Below are positions 15,988-23,961 of a DNA stretch of 64,000 bases, piece after piece (position 1 is the stretch's first letter; the number at the start of each line of letters is the position of its first letter). Under the pieces are notes generated by a model that saw only the letters and a program-made list of their open reading frames with translations, was not told where the DNA came from and ran no database searches. Source of the stretch: SpSt-501 sp037481615 (GTDB lineage: Bacteria > Desulfobacterota > Desulfobacteria > Desulfobacterales > SpSt-501); NCBI GenBank assembly GCA_037481615.1, contig JBBFLI010000001.1; one strand, 5' to 3'. The position numbers and the translations under genes were made by a program.

Positions 15988-16653
15988 TCACTCACCGCGG
16001 CCGGGTTTCGGCGATGACGGCCTTGCGTTTTCCCGCCCTTCCGCCGCGTATTCCTCGAGCAGAATCGCGGCGCGTTCCTGATTGAAGATGCCGCACGGGC
16101 AGAGAACGGCCAGTCGATGGGCCGCTTTTTCCGCGGAGATTTTCCCCTTCTTGACCTTCTCGTAGGTTTTGGCGACCAGCCGGTTGGGGACCATGTGGTG
16201 TCCGCACATCGTGGTGATCGCAAGGGTGGCTTCGTCGGCGAGTCGTTCCGTTTTGCCGAACACACCGATCGCGTAATTGATCGTGTGCGGGGAAACGCCG
16301 CTTTCCCGGCAAGCCTCCAGCACCTCCTGGAGGGGGCCGGCGATGATCACACACAACCCCAGGTCGGCGGCCTTCATGCGCTGGAGAAAGTCTACGACTT
16401 GGGCGGAGGAGGAGAAGACCCCCCGCAGCCGCGACTTTTCGGTCAGGTTCTCGCGAATCTGCTCCGGGGACAGCGTGACCACCGGCCCCGATTTCACGTC
16501 CCCCCAATTGACGGCGCCGCAGGCCTCGGCGATTTCGAGCGCCTTCCGGTAGCGTTCTTTCAAGTCGTGGTCGTTCACGCCCTTCACGTGGTAGAGCAGC
16601 CAGACGAAATCTCTTTCCTGATGCCTTCCGCAGCGGTGCAAGCTATGGGTCAT
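15988..16653 (-). CDS. Uncharacterised Cys/His-containing protein of the Ttt operon
   Basis: This 221-residue soluble protein is not recognised. It starts MTHSLHRCGRHQERDFVWLL at ATG 16653, behind GAGGCGAT; an upstream in-frame ATG is rejected. Notable features are TMCGHHMVPNRLVAKTYEKV and LAVLCPCGIFNQERAAILLE near the C-terminus, two Cys/His pairs that could bind a metal or cluster, and SSSAQVVDFLQRMKAADLGLCVIIAGPLQEV in the middle. It lies between a ferredoxin-like gene and the transporter genes, all one direction, so it probably acts with the ferredoxin protein in catabolising the imported acid. No activity can be assigned. Confidence 0.75.
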   Translation of the reverse strand: MTHSLHRCGRHQERDFVWLLYHVKGVNDHDLKERYRKALEIAEACGAVNWGDVKSGPVVTLSPEQIRENLTEKSRLRGVFSSSAQVVDFLQRMKAADLGLCVIIAGPLQEVLEACRESGVSPHTINYAIGVFGKTERLADEATLAITTMCGHHMVPNRLVAKTYEKVKKGKISAEKAAHRLAVLCPCGIFNQERAAILLEEYAAEGRENARPSSPKPGRGE

Positions 16654-16687
16654 GGAAATCGCCTCCTCGGGGATCTTCTTCGATGGC

Positions 16688-17413
16688 TCATCCGGTGTAG
16701 AGCGGTTTCCCCAGGCCGACATTGACCTTCCCCCTCGTCGGCGGGGCCAGCCCGTTCTCGGCGAGGATTTTGAACAGGGGCTCGTCCCGGTCGCCGCGCT
16801 GAAAGGAGACGATGCCGAGACTGAAGACCGTGTCGATCTCCCCGGCGACCCGGAGAAGGGCCTTCAGAACCTCTGCCAGCGCGCTGCGTTTGCAGGTTCC
16901 CTCCACGATCACCGAAAGCACGTTCACGTCGCGGTATTCCTCACGGATCTTTCCGGTGCGTACGTCTTCCATCAGAGCGGAAAGGGGCGTCTCCTTCGGG
17001 CTGGCGAAGCGGACGCCCGCTGCCGCCACCGCCATGGCCACCTTTTCGACGTCCCTCATGCAGGCGCCGACCCCCGGTCGGCCCATGTCGATGCAGATGC
17101 CGTAGCTGTCCCGGTCAAAACGGCCCGTGACATCGTTGGTCTTGGCCTCCTCGGTGCCGCGGCCGGGGATGCCCGTGCCGGCGCTGGTTTCGGTGGGGTC
17201 GCTCAGGACGTGCTTGAACACCTCGGGCGGGCTTTCGAGCGGGGTGGGCTCGAAGCAATCGTTCGGACAGATTTGATTGCGGTAGCACAGCCAGCATTCC
17301 ACACAGGTGTCGCGGTCGATCACGGCCTTTTCGTTCTGCATCGAGATGGCGCCGACGTTGCAGTAGTCGAGGCAGATCTCACAGCCCACGCATTTTTCCG
17401 CATCGATTTTCAT
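16688..17413 (-). CDS. 2x[4Fe-4S] ferredoxin-domain protein with unknown C-terminal domain
   Basis: This 241-residue protein begins MKIDAEKCVGCEICLDYCNV and continues CVECWLCYRNQICPNDC, a ferredoxin-like N-terminal domain with two cluster motifs of unusual spacing. After a linker with KTNDVTGRFDRDSYGICIDM comes an unrecognised domain of about 130 residues (GRPGVGACMRDVEKVAMAVA, then GTCKRSALAEVLKALLRVAG). It is the first structural gene after the regulator and precedes the unknown Cys protein. It may carry electrons for a redox or dehydration step on the transported acid. Function is unknown. Confidence 0.8.
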   Translation of the reverse strand: MKIDAEKCVGCEICLDYCNVGAISMQNEKAVIDRDTCVECWLCYRNQICPNDCFEPTPLESPPEVFKHVLSDPTETSAGTGIPGRGTEEAKTNDVTGRFDRDSYGICIDMGRPGVGACMRDVEKVAMAVAAAGVRFASPKETPLSALMEDVRTGKIREEYRDVNVLSVIVEGTCKRSALAEVLKALLRVAGEIDTVFSLGIVSFQRGDRDEPLFKILAENGLAPPTRGKVNVGLGKPLYTG

Positions 17414-17456
17414 GCCCGGCCCCTTCCGAGTCCCTGCTCCGGGGGAACCCCGACCC

Positions 17457-17483
17457 CCCCCTTTCCGTCGCCGGACAAGGGGG
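17457..17483 (-). other. Stem-loop with GNRA tetraloop between the regulator and the ferredoxin gene
   Basis: On the minus strand 17483-17472 pairs with 17467-17457 (about 11 bp with one bulged base) around a GCGA loop. It lies 17 nt after the regulator stop codon and has no T-run. It could separate the level of the regulator message from that of the catabolic genes. Confidence 0.65.
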
Positions 17484-17500
17484 ATTCCTGCGCCCGGCCC

Positions 17501-18253
17501 TCAGGGACCGTCCGTTTTTTCGTTGTAGAGCTGCTGGATCAGAAGATCGAAATGCTCCTCCATCAGCGCGATCATCCTGGGCAGATCCCGTTCGACGAGC
17601 GCCTGGACGATCTGCTGATGGTTTCTCAGCATCTGGTCGATCCGCTTCTCGTCCTGCTCGTAGAAACGTTTCCGCATGTTCAGGGAGAGAGGCTGCTGGC
17701 TGGCCTCGAGGAGGTTTTCCATGAGCCGGACGATCACCGGGTTTTTCGTCGCCTGGGCGATGGCGAGGTGAAACTTTTTCCCGTAGCGCAGGTATTCCGA
17801 GTACTGTCCTCCCCGGCCCCGGGCGATTTTCTCCTCGAGGGCCGTTTGAATGCGGCGCAGATCCTCATCGGAGGCTTCGGTGATCGCCAGTTGGGCGACA
17901 CCGATTTCCAGAGCCTTTCTCGCCTGAAGGATTTGCAGGGGGCTTTCGCTGGTTTCGAGAACGTCGAAGGCCGCCTTGGCGGGTTTTTCGGTGTCGTTGA
18001 GGAGCTGCACGTAATTGCCGTCGCCGGGGCGGCTTTCCAGAATGCCCGCGATTTGAAGGGCGCTGATGGCTTCACGGATGGTGGGGCGTCCCACCCCCAT
18101 CTGCTCCGCGAGCATGCGTTCCGGGGGGAGCTTGGATCCGGGGAGAAACTCGCCGGAGCGGATTTTGCCGATGATCTGCTCGGCGACGAAAGAGCTGCGC
18201 TTCAGAAACCGTGGGGGGGAAAGTTTTTCAAAAGTCGTCAAGGTACCCCGCAT
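17501..18253 (-). CDS. FadR-subfamily GntR transcriptional regulator
   Basis: This 250-residue protein has a winged helix-turn-helix (residues about 18-85; SKLPPERMLAEQMGVGRPTI and REAISALQIAGILESRPGDG) and an FCD ligand-binding domain (about 100-235) with the Asp/His metal-carboxylate pattern in RYGKKFHLAIAQAT and MLRNHQQIVQALVERD. FCD domains bind carboxylates such as lactate, glycolate or tricarboxylates. It is the first gene of the Ttt operon; a palindrome overlaps the -10 of the promoter just upstream. It is probably an autorepressor released by the transported acid. Confidence 0.9.
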   Translation of the reverse strand: MRGTLTTFEKLSPPRFLKRSSFVAEQIIGKIRSGEFLPGSKLPPERMLAEQMGVGRPTIREAISALQIAGILESRPGDGNYVQLLNDTEKPAKAAFDVLETSESPLQILQARKALEIGVAQLAITEASDEDLRRIQTALEEKIARGRGGQYSEYLRYGKKFHLAIAQATKNPVIVRLMENLLEASQQPLSLNMRKRFYEQDEKRIDQMLRNHQQIVQALVERDLPRMIALMEEHFDLLIQQLYNEKTDGP

Positions 18254-18279
18254 CCCTGCTTTCTGGCCTTATCGGCATT

Positions 18280-18300
18280 ACCGGCAGACCGGTCTTACCA
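18280..18300. promoter_or_regulatory. Candidate FadR-type operator of the Ttt operon
   Basis: Two overlapping palindromes are present: ACCGG-CAGA-CCGGT (18280-18293) and GGT-CTT-ACC (18291-18299). Read on minus, TGGTAAGACCG comes within one base of the FadR-subfamily consensus TNGTNNNACNA. The site covers the -10 hexamer (18292-18297), which fits direct autorepression by the product of the first gene. Confidence 0.55.
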
Positions 18301-18321
18301 ATTCTGCGGGGCGGATGTCAA
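18292..18321 (-). promoter_or_regulatory. Sigma-70-like promoter of the Ttt operon
   Basis: On the minus strand TTGACA (18321-18316) is followed after 18 bp by TAAGAC (18297-18292). The -35 is a perfect match and the -10 is weak. Transcription would start about 30 bp before the regulator ATG at 18253. Confidence 0.55.
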
Positions 18322-18559
18322 GCCGATGGCGAAAGACCACTTGTTTCCAATATCGATTTTTTCGAGGAAAAATCTCGGATCGAAGGGGCGGGGGGCCCTG
18401 GACCGGCCCATCGGAGGGGGGGCCTGAGAATACCGGGTGGCGAGCTTTCCCAAAGCCCCCTCGGGGGGTCGAGGGAAAAACTCGTCCGCCATACCGGCAA
18501 AGGATTGCCTGCGGCCCGAGAGAACGCGGGGGGAAACCGTTCTCGAGCGCCTCGCTCGT

Positions 18560-19708
18560 TCAAAGGGCAGAGCGTACGATCTGGGCAAGCCTCCGCGCCC
18601 CCTCCTTGAGGTCCGGGATCTCGAAATAGGCGAAGCTCAGGCGCATGTTGTTGTGCAGCGCCCCGCGGCTGGAAAAGCGGGGGCCGGGCATGAATTCGAG
18701 GTCCCGCTCGAGGGCGCGGGGGAGAAGGGCCTCGGTGTCGATCCGCTCCGGGAACTCGAGCCAGAGGAAAAACCCCCCCCCGGGCTGACGGAAGCTCACC
18801 TCCGGCGGCAGTTCGGCGCGCAGGGCGTCGCACAGGGCGAGCATCCGCCGGCGATAGGTCTCCTTCAGGAAGGCGAGGTGCTCTTCCACGAGGCCGAGTT
18901 CGAGGGCGCTTCTCACGATCCCCGAGGTGTAGGGGTTGAGCCCCCCCCCGCTGTCGAGCAGCCCGCAGGCGGTGATCCGGCCGATGTGCCGCGGGTCGGC
19001 CTGCAGCCACCCCAGACGCAGGCCGGGGGCGAGGATTTTCGAGAAGGAGCCGATCGAGAGGATCTCCGCTTCGCGGCAGAAGGAAGCGAGCGGCGGGGGC
19101 GGCGGGGTTTCCTCGTAGACCAGGGGATGGTAGACCTCGTCGGCGACGACGAGCAGGCCCCACTCGCGGCTGAGCCGGGCGAGCCGCCGGCGTCGTTCGG
19201 CCGACAGGCAGCGGCTCGTCGGGTTGTGGTAAGTGGGAATCGTGTAGAGAAACGCGGGCTTGCGGGTGGCGAGCGCCTCGGCGACGGCCTCCACCACGAG
19301 GCCCTCACCGTCCATGGGCAAAGCGACGGGTTCGAGCCCGTGGTCGGCGAAGATCTTGCGGGCGAGAAAGTAGGTCGGCTCCTCGACGAAAATGGCATCG
19401 CCGCGGCGGGCGAAAAGCGTGCAGACGAGATCGATCGCCTGGGAGGCGCCGTTGGTGACGAGGAGCTCGGCGGGGTCAACGGGAACCCCGTAGCGCGGGC
19501 TCAGGAAGCGCGCCAGCGCCTCGCGGAAGCGGCCGTCCCCCTGCTCGGTGCCGTAGGAGAGGGGCAGCCGTTCGGGGTCGGCGCCGGCGTGGGCGGCCGC
19601 GCGCGCCATGACGTCGAAGGGCAGCAGTCGCGGCGAGGGCTGGCCGATCGCGAGATCGATCCGGCCGGGCGGGATGATCTTCTGCGCGGACGAGGCGATG
19701 GCAGACAT
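18560..19708 (-). CDS. PLP-dependent aminotransferase class I/II (2-aminoadipate/aromatic-type)
   Basis: This 382-residue fold-type I aminotransferase shows LSYGTEQGDGRFREALARFL, the substrate-region TIPTYHNPTSRCL, VVADEVYHPLVYEE and the PLP-lysine motif SIGSFSKILAPGLRLGWLQA, plus the late PGGGFFLWLEFP and MRLSFAYFE. The pattern is that of LysN/2-aminoadipate or MocR-like aminotransferases without a DNA-binding domain. It transfers an amino group between an amino acid and a 2-oxo acid; the substrate cannot be fixed. It is a single-gene unit with its own promoter-like sequence and a palindrome at the predicted start. Confidence 0.85.
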   Translation of the reverse strand: MSAIASSAQKIIPPGRIDLAIGQPSPRLLPFDVMARAAAHAGADPERLPLSYGTEQGDGRFREALARFLSPRYGVPVDPAELLVTNGASQAIDLVCTLFARRGDAIFVEEPTYFLARKIFADHGLEPVALPMDGEGLVVEAVAEALATRKPAFLYTIPTYHNPTSRCLSAERRRRLARLSREWGLLVVADEVYHPLVYEETPPPPPLASFCREAEILSIGSFSKILAPGLRLGWLQADPRHIGRITACGLLDSGGGLNPYTSGIVRSALELGLVEEHLAFLKETYRRRMLALCDALRAELPPEVSFRQPGGGFFLWLEFPERIDTEALLPRALERDLEFMPGPRFSSRGALHNNMRLSFAYFEIPDLKEGARRLAQIVRSAL

Positions 19709-19733
19709 GGTTTCCGGCGCTCCCTCCGGAGTA

Positions 19734-19746
19734 AGGAATAATTCCT
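19734..19746. promoter_or_regulatory. Perfect palindrome at the aminotransferase transcription start
   Basis: AGGAAT-A-ATTCCT is a 13-bp perfect palindrome placed at the start of transcription predicted from the adjacent promoter. The AT-rich word is unusual here and would suit a repressor operator. The binding protein is unknown. Confidence 0.4.
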
Positions 19747-19749
19747 CCC

Positions 19750-19778
19750 TCTATAGATCACAGGCCCCGGCTTGTGAA
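19750..19778 (-). promoter_or_regulatory. Sigma-70-like promoter of the aminotransferase gene
   Basis: On the minus strand TTCACA (19778-19773) is followed after 17 bp by TATAGA (19755-19750). Spacing is optimal and the two hexamers together match the consensus at most positions. The leader is about 35 nt. Confidence 0.55.
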
Positions 19779-19797
19779 GGCCGCGGCGGGATCCGCT

Positions 19798-22080
19798 TCA
19801 TCTCCGGGAGAGTTCCTCTTTGATCGCCGCGGCGAGGTTCTGCACGGTGTAGGGTTTTTTCAGGTAGCAGCCCGCTCCGAGCTGCCGGGCGATCCGCACC
19901 CGCTCGGTCTCCGCGTACCCGCTGGTGAGGATGGCTTTCTGGTGGGGATGAAGCTGCTTCACGCGGTGCAGCGTCTCCAGTCCGTCGATCCCCGGGTCCA
20001 TGATCATGTCGAGGACGAGGAGGTCGACCTTTTCGTGACGCAGCAGTTCCACGGCCTGCTCGCCGCTTTCCACGGCGCGCACGTCGTAGCCCAGCTGGCC
20101 GATGATGTTGACCGCGATCTCCCGCTGTTCCTTCATGTCGTCGACGACGAGCACCTTTTCCCCGTTTCCCCGGAGCGCATCCAGCGAAACCGCGGCGCTG
20201 CGCAACGGGCAGGATTCGCGGGTCGCCGGCAGAAAGACGGTGATCACCGTGCCGCGGCCCTCGGTGCTCTGGACGTCGATCGCCCCCCGGTGGTCCTCGA
20301 CCGTTCCCCAGACGACGGCCATGCCCAGCCCCGTCCCGCTGCGCCCCATTTTCTTCTTGGTGAAAAAGGGCTCGAAGATCCGGTGCAAATCCTCGGGGGC
20401 AATCCCGACCCCGGTGTCGGTCACCCGCAGGACGGCGTAGTCCCCCTCGCGCAGCGCCCGACCGGCGGGCGGGGCGTCGAAGTGGGCGTTTTCCGTGGCG
20501 ATCACGACCTTGCCCCCCTCGGGCATCGCCTCGGCCGCATTCGAGACGAGGTTCATGATGGTCTTGGAGAGGTGGATCGGGGAGCCGAGGATGTTCAGGA
20601 GATCGTCGGCCAGCCGGGTCTCCACCTCGACCCGGGGGTGGAAGGCTTTCAGCCGCAGGTACTCGGGGCTGACCAGGTATTCCTCGACGAGGAGGTTCAG
20701 GTTGAGCACCTCGAAGGTGGGCACGCCGCGACGCGCCAGCGTGAGCAGGTCCTGGACAATGGCCGCGGCCTTTTTCCCCGATTCGCGGATGACCTCGAGC
20801 GGCCGTCGCAGGGGGCTGTCCGGCGGCAGATCCATGAGCAGAAGGTCGGGGTAGCTGATGATCCCCGAGAGCACGTTGTTCAGATCGTGGGCCACCCCCC
20901 CGGCCATGGTGCCGAGCGCCTCCATCTTCTTCGAGCGGGCCAGGCGCTCCGTCAGCTCGCGCTTTTCCTCCTCGGCGCGGCGGCGCTCGGTGATGTCGCG
21001 GGTGACGCCCAGGATGCCGACGGGTGCCCCCCCTTCCCCGAGGAGGAAGGAGGCGCTCACCTCCGCGGGGACGATCCGGCCGTCCTTGTGCAGGAGCTCG
21101 ACCTCCAGGGTGGCCGAGCGTTCAAACGAGCCGGTCTGGCGGCCGAGCTCGAGTTGCCGGCCGAGCTCGCGGCGGGCGCGGGCGAGGGATTCGGGGGTCA
21201 TCATTTGTTCGATCTTCAGCTTGGCGTGCTCTTCGGGGGAGAAGCCCTGGAGGACCTGGATCGACGGGCTGACGAAGGTGAAGCGCAGCTCGAGGTCCGT
21301 CATCCAGATCACATCGCGCACGTTTTCGGCGAGCAGGCGGTATTTCTGCTCGCTTTCGCGCAGGGCCTGCTCCGAGGCCCGGCGCACGGCGACCTCCTCC
21401 CGCAGCTTCTCCCGCGTGCGCAGCAGATCGGCCCGCTCGTCCTCCAGGGCCCGGGTTGCAGCCAGCGTCTGGAGGTTCATGGCCTGCAGGCCGTTGACGA
21501 GCACGGCGACGGAGATGGCGGCGACGAGGTTGAGAAAGACGAAATTGGCGCCCGCGCTGACGGCGAGGACGGCGCTGATCTCCTCGGGGGAGGCGGCCAG
21601 CAGCCCCCGCATGGAGAGCCACCCGAGGGCGAGGATGGCCGCCGTGTTCATCCCGATGGCGAGCAGGGCGGACCGGATCCCGAGCAACACCCCCGCGAGC
21701 ACGCTGAAGGCGAAGAGCCAGGCGGGGCCGCCGCTCAGAAACCCCGCCTGGGAGATGACCGTGATCCCCACGAGAAAGGGCAGCAGCAGGGTGAGGCCCG
21801 CGCGCCTGCGGAAAGGGAGATTTCGCAGAAAAAGAAGCGAGGTGCACAGCGCAGCCGCCAAGACGTCGAAGACGGCGAGCACCCAGAGCCCTTCGCGGAA
21901 GGCGAGATAGAGGGCGGGGGCGAGGGCGAGGATGCAGAGCGCCGTGCTGGCGGCCAGGATGGAGAGCAGAATCCGCTCCCGCCAGCGGGTGAGGCCGTCC
22001 TCCTCCGCCGGAGCATCGCGGCTGCCGAAGCGGTGTTCGATCTGCTCGATCACCCGCCGCAGCCAGTTCGAAGAAGCCAT
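19798..22080 (-). CDS. Hybrid sensor histidine kinase (membrane, PAS, HisKA, HATPase, receiver)
   Basis: This 760-residue protein starts at ATG 22080; a longer in-frame form adds 28 unlikely residues. About six or seven hydrophobic segments occupy residues 25-205, then a short coiled coil, a PAS domain with PAC (YRLLAENVRDVIWMTDLEL to FLLGEGGAPVGILGVTRDIT), a HisKA box GGVAHDLNNVLSGIISYPDL, an ATPase with RVTDTGVGIAPEDL and GTGLGMAVVWG, and a C-terminal receiver (VLVVDDMKEQ, phospho-Asp in LLVLDMIMDPG). It probably senses a membrane or cytoplasmic signal and signals by phosphorelay. No partner regulator lies next to it, so the target is unknown. Confidence 0.92.
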   Translation of the reverse strand: MASSNWLRRVIEQIEHRFGSRDAPAEEDGLTRWRERILLSILAASTALCILALAPALYLAFREGLWVLAVFDVLAAALCTSLLFLRNLPFRRRAGLTLLLPFLVGITVISQAGFLSGGPAWLFAFSVLAGVLLGIRSALLAIGMNTAAILALGWLSMRGLLAASPEEISAVLAVSAGANFVFLNLVAAISVAVLVNGLQAMNLQTLAATRALEDERADLLRTREKLREEVAVRRASEQALRESEQKYRLLAENVRDVIWMTDLELRFTFVSPSIQVLQGFSPEEHAKLKIEQMMTPESLARARRELGRQLELGRQTGSFERSATLEVELLHKDGRIVPAEVSASFLLGEGGAPVGILGVTRDITERRRAEEEKRELTERLARSKKMEALGTMAGGVAHDLNNVLSGIISYPDLLLMDLPPDSPLRRPLEVIRESGKKAAAIVQDLLTLARRGVPTFEVLNLNLLVEEYLVSPEYLRLKAFHPRVEVETRLADDLLNILGSPIHLSKTIMNLVSNAAEAMPEGGKVVIATENAHFDAPPAGRALREGDYAVLRVTDTGVGIAPEDLHRIFEPFFTKKKMGRSGTGLGMAVVWGTVEDHRGAIDVQSTEGRGTVITVFLPATRESCPLRSAAVSLDALRGNGEKVLVVDDMKEQREIAVNIIGQLGYDVRAVESGEQAVELLRHEKVDLLVLDMIMDPGIDGLETLHRVKQLHPHQKAILTSGYAETERVRIARQLGAGCYLKKPYTVQNLAAAIKEELSRR

Positions 22081-22154
22081 GGGCGTCGCCTGGAACCGGT
22101 TTCGGGCTGAAATCCCGCAAGGGCTGTCTGAGAGGCAGCGGGCCCTGAACCAAC

Positions 22155-22184
22155 AGTATATCACGATGGCCCTCGCCGGGAAAA
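22155..22184 (-). promoter_or_regulatory. Weak promoter candidate for the hybrid kinase
   Basis: On the minus strand TATACT (22160-22155) is a good -10, with TTTTCC (22184-22179) 18 bp upstream as a poor -35. The leader to the ATG at 22080 would be about 70 nt. Confidence 0.3.
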
Positions 22185-22213
22185 TCGGGCCGGCGGCGTC
22201 CGCAAGAACCGGA

Positions 22214-23215
22214 TCAGGGAAGGGGGCCGACGAAGAGGGACTCCACGGCGACCGGTCGTTCGATCAGCCCCTGGGTGCGCATGATCTCTTCGGTCTCGCG
22301 CCAGGCGGCGCGATCGATCCGGCCGAAGGCCGAGGGGGGGACGGGGACCATGAGGCGCCGGGTGACCGAGAGCTGGCGGCGCACGACCTCTTCGGGGGTC
22401 TCGCGGTCGGCGGCAAGCAGGACCCGCACCGCCGCCTCCTCGTTGGCCGGATCGAGCGCCTCCCGCCAGCCCTGCAGCAGCGCGGAGAGAAAGCGGCTCA
22501 CCGTCCGCGGGTGGCGCTGGACCATCTCGCGGGTGGTGACCACGGAGTTGGCGACGAAACGCACGCCCCAGCGATGGGGGTCGAGAAATGCGGTCGGCTC
22601 GCCCGCCTGCGCGAGGCGCTCGGCGATGATCGGCGCCTGGGCGTTGATGTAGAGCGGCCAGAAGTCCACCCGGCCCTCGTAGAAGGGGGTGTAGTCGTAG
22701 CGCACGCTGAAGAGGCGCACCTCGCCTTCGGCGATCCCGTGGCGCGCCAGAAGCGCCCGCAGGATCGACTCGTCGTTGCCGCCGAAGGTGACCCCGATCG
22801 TCTTGCCCCGCAGGTCCGCGGGCTCCCGGAAGGGGTTGCGGTCGGGGCGGTAGATCCACTGCAGGGGATTGACCTGGAAGAGCTGGGCGAGCACGACGAG
22901 GGGGGCCCCCTTGGCCGCCGCCCGCAAAACCTGGTCGGCGGAGGCGACCCCGAACTGGGCGTGGCCGAGCTCGAGCTCTTTCAAGGCATCCCGTTCGGGC
23001 CCGCCCGGCTTGACGCTCACCCGCAGCCCGGCGCGGGCGAAATGGTCCTGCGCGACGGCGTAGAGGTCGCCCACGGTGCTGACATTGTAGAGCCATTTCA
23101 GGCGGTACCGGATCTCCTCGAGCTCTCCCGGGGGCGTGCAACCCGATAGCCCGCCGAGGAGAACGAACAGGATCCCCGCCCCCCAACGAAAGAGAAGGCC
23201 TGCCGGCTGCCTCAC
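22214..23215 (-). CDS. ABC transporter substrate-binding lipoprotein (NMT1/THI5-like, NitT/TauT family)
   Basis: This 333-residue protein probably starts at GTG 23215, in a GTGA overlap with the permease stop. The N-terminus has a signal peptide with lipobox LSGC. The mature part (RYRLKWLYNVSTVGDLYAVA, HFARAGLRVSVKPGG) has the NMT1/SsuA-like fold that binds thiamine-pyrimidine precursors, sulfonates, nitrate or aromatic anions. It is the last gene after ATPase and permease genes. Ligand is open; no thiamine riboswitch was seen nearby. Confidence 0.85.
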   Translation of the reverse strand: MRQPAGLLFRWGAGILFVLLGGLSGCTPPGELEEIRYRLKWLYNVSTVGDLYAVAQDHFARAGLRVSVKPGGPERDALKELELGHAQFGVASADQVLRAAAKGAPLVVLAQLFQVNPLQWIYRPDRNPFREPADLRGKTIGVTFGGNDESILRALLARHGIAEGEVRLFSVRYDYTPFYEGRVDFWPLYINAQAPIIAERLAQAGEPTAFLDPHRWGVRFVANSVVTTREMVQRHPRTVSRFLSALLQGWREALDPANEEAAVRVLLAADRETPEEVVRRQLSVTRRLMVPVPPSAFGRIDRAAWRETEEIMRTQGLIERPVAVESLFVGPLP

Positions 23216-23961
23216 GGACCCTCCAGTTTCCTCTGCAACGCGGCGCCCAGCCGTTCGAGCAGGACGAGCCACAGCGAGGTCCCGATCCCGATCAGCAGGA
23301 GCGCGACCAGGATCTTGGCGAGGTCGCTCTGGTAAAGGGCGATGCGGATGCTGTAGCCGATGCCGGCGGTGGCGGCGATGAATTCGGCGACGATCGTCCC
23401 CACCATGGCCAGGGTGGCGCTTCCGACCAGGACGGTGGTGAGTTTCTGCAGGTTCTCGAGAGCCCGGATCTTGATCTGCAGCCGCCAGGTCATGCGGCCG
23501 GTCGCCTCGTAGAAATGCTCGATCTCGCGCACCGGCTCGGAGAAGATGCCCAGAAAGGAGAGCAGCAGGGGAAAATAACAGATGAGAGAGGCGATCAGCA
23601 GCCGCGTCACCAGTCCGTCGCCCAGGAGAATGAAGAGAATCGGGGCGACGGCGACGATCGGGTAGGATTGGATGTTGAATGCCGCGGTGCGGATGAAACC
23701 GCCGACCCAGGCCTTGAGCCGGGCGAGCACGGCGACCGCCGCGGCGAGGAGGATCGAGAGCCCGTGGCCGAGGACGGCGACGCCGAGCGTGTTCAACACG
23801 GCCGCGGCATACGCCGTGCCGTAGGCGTGCGCGGTCCGCAGGATCTCCGCCGGCCCCGGGATGACGTAATCGGAGAGCCCCAGCGCGAGCTTGAACAGCA
23901 GCAGCACGCCGACCCCCGCCAGGTAGAGGATGAAGAACTGGGTGAGGCGTCTATGCAGCAT
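23212..23961 (-). CDS. ABC transporter permease (NitT/TauT family)
   Basis: This 249-residue membrane protein has about six hydrophobic segments and the permease loop EATGRMTWRLQIKIRALENL, which contacts the ATPase. VLVGSATLAMVGTIVAEFIAATAGIGYSI is the typical C-terminal family stretch. The ATG at 23961 lies 11 bp inside the end of the ATPase gene; a longer in-frame form would add a Pro/Ser-rich segment antisense-like in composition, so it is rejected. It pairs with the adjacent ATPase and lipoprotein. Confidence 0.88.
   Translation of the reverse strand: MLHRRLTQFFILYLAGVGVLLLFKLALGLSDYVIPGPAEILRTAHAYGTAYAAAVLNTLGVAVLGHGLSILLAAAVAVLARLKAWVGGFIRTAAFNIQSYPIVAVAPILFILLGDGLVTRLLIASLICYFPLLLSFLGIFSEPVREIEHFYEATGRMTWRLQIKIRALENLQKLTTVLVGSATLAMVGTIVAEFIAATAGIGYSIRIALYQSDLAKILVALLLIGIGTSLWLVLLERLGAALQRKLEGP

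Larger units (their letters stand above)
18254..18559. other. Intergenic region carrying the Ttt operon promoter and operator
   Basis: This 306-bp gap lies between the FadR-type regulator and the aminotransferase gene, both on the minus strand. The first 70 bp (18254-18321) hold a sigma-70-like promoter and a palindromic operator, listed separately. In 18322-18559 I see a T-rich patch near 18355-18362 and GC-rich sequence, but no convincing gene, terminator or RNA. Confidence 0.7.
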
